Of a DNA stretch of 15,029 bases, positions 13,661-15,029 are shown one piece after another. The notes beneath the pieces are model-generated. The model was given only the letters and a program-made list of their open reading frames with translations, searched no databases and was not told the origin of the DNA. The stretch covers positions 1 to 15,029 of the forward strand of contig CAMOHY010000024.1 of NCBI GenBank assembly GCA_946615495.1, written 5' to 3'. The position numbers were made by a program, and so were the translations under genes. The DNA comes from an uncultured Clostridia bacterium (GTDB lineage: Bacteria > Bacillota > Clostridia > Christensenellales > Aristaeellaceae). The stretch's first letter is position 1. Each line of letters begins with the position of its first letter.

Positions 13661-13687
13661 GATTTGCTTGTCCTTGCCAGGCAAATC
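13661..13687. promoter_or_regulatory. Third inverted repeat of the operator series, O3
   Basis: GATTTGC (13661-13667) and GCAAATC (13681-13687) are perfect inverted arms around 13 bases. Both arms read ATTTGYYT outward to centre (ATTTGCTT and ATTTGCCT), as do the arms of O1 and the left arm of O2, but the inner bases differ from O1. It spans the -35 box and most of the spacer of the plus-strand peptidase promoter. Confidence 0.5.
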
Positions 13688-13696
13688 GCGTATAAT
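13668..13696 (+). promoter_or_regulatory. SigA-type promoter of the C1 aminopeptidase gene
   Basis: TTGTCC (13668-13673) and a perfect TATAAT (13691-13696) are separated by 17 bases. The likely transcription start near 13703 falls within the AAGGA at 13700-13704, which therefore cannot serve well as a ribosome site and favours the downstream start at 13741. Confidence 0.7.
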
Positions 13697-13740
13697 AAAA
13701 AGGACCGATGCTTATGAATAAACGGGAAAGGATGATGATT

Positions 13741-15029
13741 ATGCAGAAAACGCCCATCACGCAGGAACAGCTCAGCGCCTGGTCCGAGGCTTACCGCGCT
13801 TCCCAGGCCCGGCAAATCGCCACGCTGGCCTTGGCGAAAACGGATGTGGACCAAGCCTGCTTCGTATCTCCCGCCGCCTTTGCCATGCGGCAGAAATTTT
13901 CCATCGATATCCCTACCCTGCCTGTTACCAACCAGCAAAAGAGCGGCCGGTGCTGGCTGTTCGCCGCCGCCAACGTGCTGCGGGAGCGCATTGCCAAGGA
14001 GCTGAACCTGAAAAACTTTGAATTGTCCCAAAGCTATTTGGCGTTCTGGGATAAGTTTGAGCGGGCCAACTATTTCCTGGAAAGCATCCTGGAAACCGCT
14101 TCCCTGCCCACCTCGGACCGCACCGTTTCCTTTATCCTGGCCACCGGCGTGCACGACGGCGGCCAGTGGGACATGTTTGCCAACATCGTCCGGAAATACG
14201 GCGTGGTGCCCAAGGACGTATATGATGAAACCTTCCAGTCCAGCAACACCCGGAGCATGAACCATCTGCTCAACCGGAATTTGAAGGCCTGCGCGGCCAA
14301 GCTGCGCCGCATGGTTGCCGGCGGCGCGTCCGAGCAGGACGTTCAGGCGGAAAAGGAAAGCATGCTGGGCCGGGTGTACGGCTTCCTGTGCAGCTGCTAC
14401 ACCGAACCGCCCAAGACCTTCCATTTTGAATATGTGGATAAGGATGGGCAGTATCACCTGGAAAAGGACTATACGCCCCAAAGCTTCTGCCAAAAATACG
14501 TGGGCAACCTGCTGGAGCGCACGGTCAGCGTCATTCACGCCCCTACCCAGGATAAGCCCTACCACCGCACCTTCACCATCAAAATGCTGGGCAACGTGGT
14601 GGGCGGCCAGATGGTGAAGCACCTGAACCTGACCATGGACGAAGTCAAGCAGGCCATCATCCGCCAGCTAAAAGCGGGCAAGGTGGTTTGGTTTGGCAGC
14701 GACGTGGGCAAATTCGGCGAACGGGAATCCGGCGTGTGGGACGACCAGTGCTTCAACGCCGAATTGCTCACCGGGCTGGACCTAAGCATTTCCAAGGAGG
14801 ACAGCCTGGATTACGGCTTTGCCGCCATGAACCACGCCATGGTGCTCACCGGCGTGAACCTTTGCGACGGCAAGCCCAACCGCTGGAAGATTGAAAACAG
14901 CTGGGGCGGCGAACATGGGGAAAAGGGCTACTACATTTGCTCCGATTCCTGGTTCGACCAGTACGTGTTCCAGGCCGCGGTGGAAAAGGAATACCTGGGC
15001 GATTTGGCCGCGCTGGCGGACCAGGCCCC
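13741..15029 (+). CDS. pepC: C1-family aminopeptidase, PepC/bleomycin hydrolase type (3'-truncated by window edge)
   Basis: A cytosolic papain-fold cysteine aminopeptidase. The catalytic residues are all visible: the oxyanion glutamine and C71 in NQQKSGRCWLFAAANVLR (64-81), H365 in MNHAMVLTGV (363-372) and N386 in WKIENSWGG (382-390). Further family blocks are FSIDIPTLPVTNQ (53-65), LSQSYLAFWDKFERANYFLE (95-114), DGGQWDMFANIVRKYGVVPKDVY (139-161) and WFGSDVGKF (about 315-323). Bleomycin hydrolases form self-compartmentalising hexamers whose C-terminal tail enters the active site; here that tail is just outside the window, with about 430 residues seen and only a short piece missing. Start choice: ATG at 13741 has AAAGGA eight bases upstream. 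In-frame ATGs at 13708, 13714, 13732 and 13735 exist, but the first two would lie almost at the predicted transcript 5' end. It is divergent from the XRE-comF operon and shares its operator region. Confidence 0.95.
   Translation, partial: MQKTPITQEQLSAWSEAYRASQARQIATLALAKTDVDQACFVSPAAFAMRQKFSIDIPTLPVTNQQKSGRCWLFAAANVLRERIAKELNLKNFELSQSYLAFWDKFERANYFLESILETASLPTSDRTVSFILATGVHDGGQWDMFANIVRKYGVVPKDVYDETFQSSNTRSMNHLLNRNLKACAAKLRRMVAGGASEQDVQAEKESMLGRVYGFLCSCYTEPPKTFHFEYVDKDGQYHLEKDYTPQSFCQKYVGNLLERTVSVIHAPTQDKPYHRTFTIKMLGNVVGGQMVKHLNLTMDEVKQAIIRQLKAGKVVWFGSDVGKFGERESGVWDDQCFNAELLTGLDLSISKEDSLDYGFAAMNHAMVLTGVNLCDGKPNRWKIENSWGGEHGEKGYYICSDSWFDQYVFQAAVEKEYLGDLAALADQA

Noticed and set aside
12353..13717. 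A 454-codon plus-strand open frame opposite comF and the XRE gene
   Set aside because: Its translation is biased to Ala, Arg, Gly, Pro and Gln without any recognisable motif, and the minus strand carries complete conserved proteins. It is the mirror of GC-rich codon use.

Overview
The window looks like a chromosomal segment of a moderately GC-rich, low-complexity-free Bacillota genome, most likely a gut-type member of the Clostridia. The support is the comEC-holA pair, an rsmG-noc neighbourhood, a WalJ-like nuclease, a YhfI-like hydrolase, an ECF sigma factor with a membrane-anchored partner, and consensus SigA-type promoters with strong AGGAGG ribosome sites. I see no mobile element, tRNA, rRNA or CRISPR array. 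The order assignment is inference only.

Layout, right to left because almost everything reads on the minus strand. (1) 13741 to the right edge, plus strand: a C1-family aminopeptidase (PepC/bleomycin hydrolase type), cut off near its C-terminus. (2) 12536-13562, minus: a small XRE-type regulator overlapping a comF-family phosphoribosyltransferase. Between these two divergent units lie three inverted repeats built from ATTTGYYT half-sites, one of them a perfect 24-bp palindrome over the regulator's own promoter. (3) 8561-12308, minus: three cytoplasmic carbohydrate-active enzymes (a GH63/MGH1-like alpha/alpha-barrel enzyme, a GH43-like enzyme and a GH28-like enzyme) joined by two 4-base ATGA overlaps, with no signal peptides. 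They look like the intracellular end of a plant cell-wall (pectin or arabinan side-chain) degradation pathway; the transporter and a dedicated regulator are not in view. (4) 2894-8458, minus: a five-gene operon, walJ-like, yhfI-like, comEC, holA, rsmG, with a consensus promoter in front and a hairpin/T-run terminator behind. It combines three metallo-beta-lactamase-fold active sites with DNA uptake, clamp loading and 16S rRNA methylation. (5) 1897-2700, minus: a ParB-family protein that is Noc-like in its specificity residues and C-terminus, standing alone without parA. (6) 1007-1732, minus: a ThuA-domain protein with its own consensus promoter and a strong terminator. (7) 1-759, minus: an ECF sigma factor overlapping a membrane-anchored probable anti-sigma protein that leaves the left edge.

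The housekeeping genes are called with high confidence. The substrates of the glycosidases, the role of ThuA, the partner relation of the sigma pair and the identity of the protein that binds the three operator-like repeats are inferences. The points most worth following are the divergent operator region, the GH28 protein that lacks the usual GHG histidine motif, and the Noc protein with three of the four known Noc specificity residues and no obvious membrane-targeting helix.
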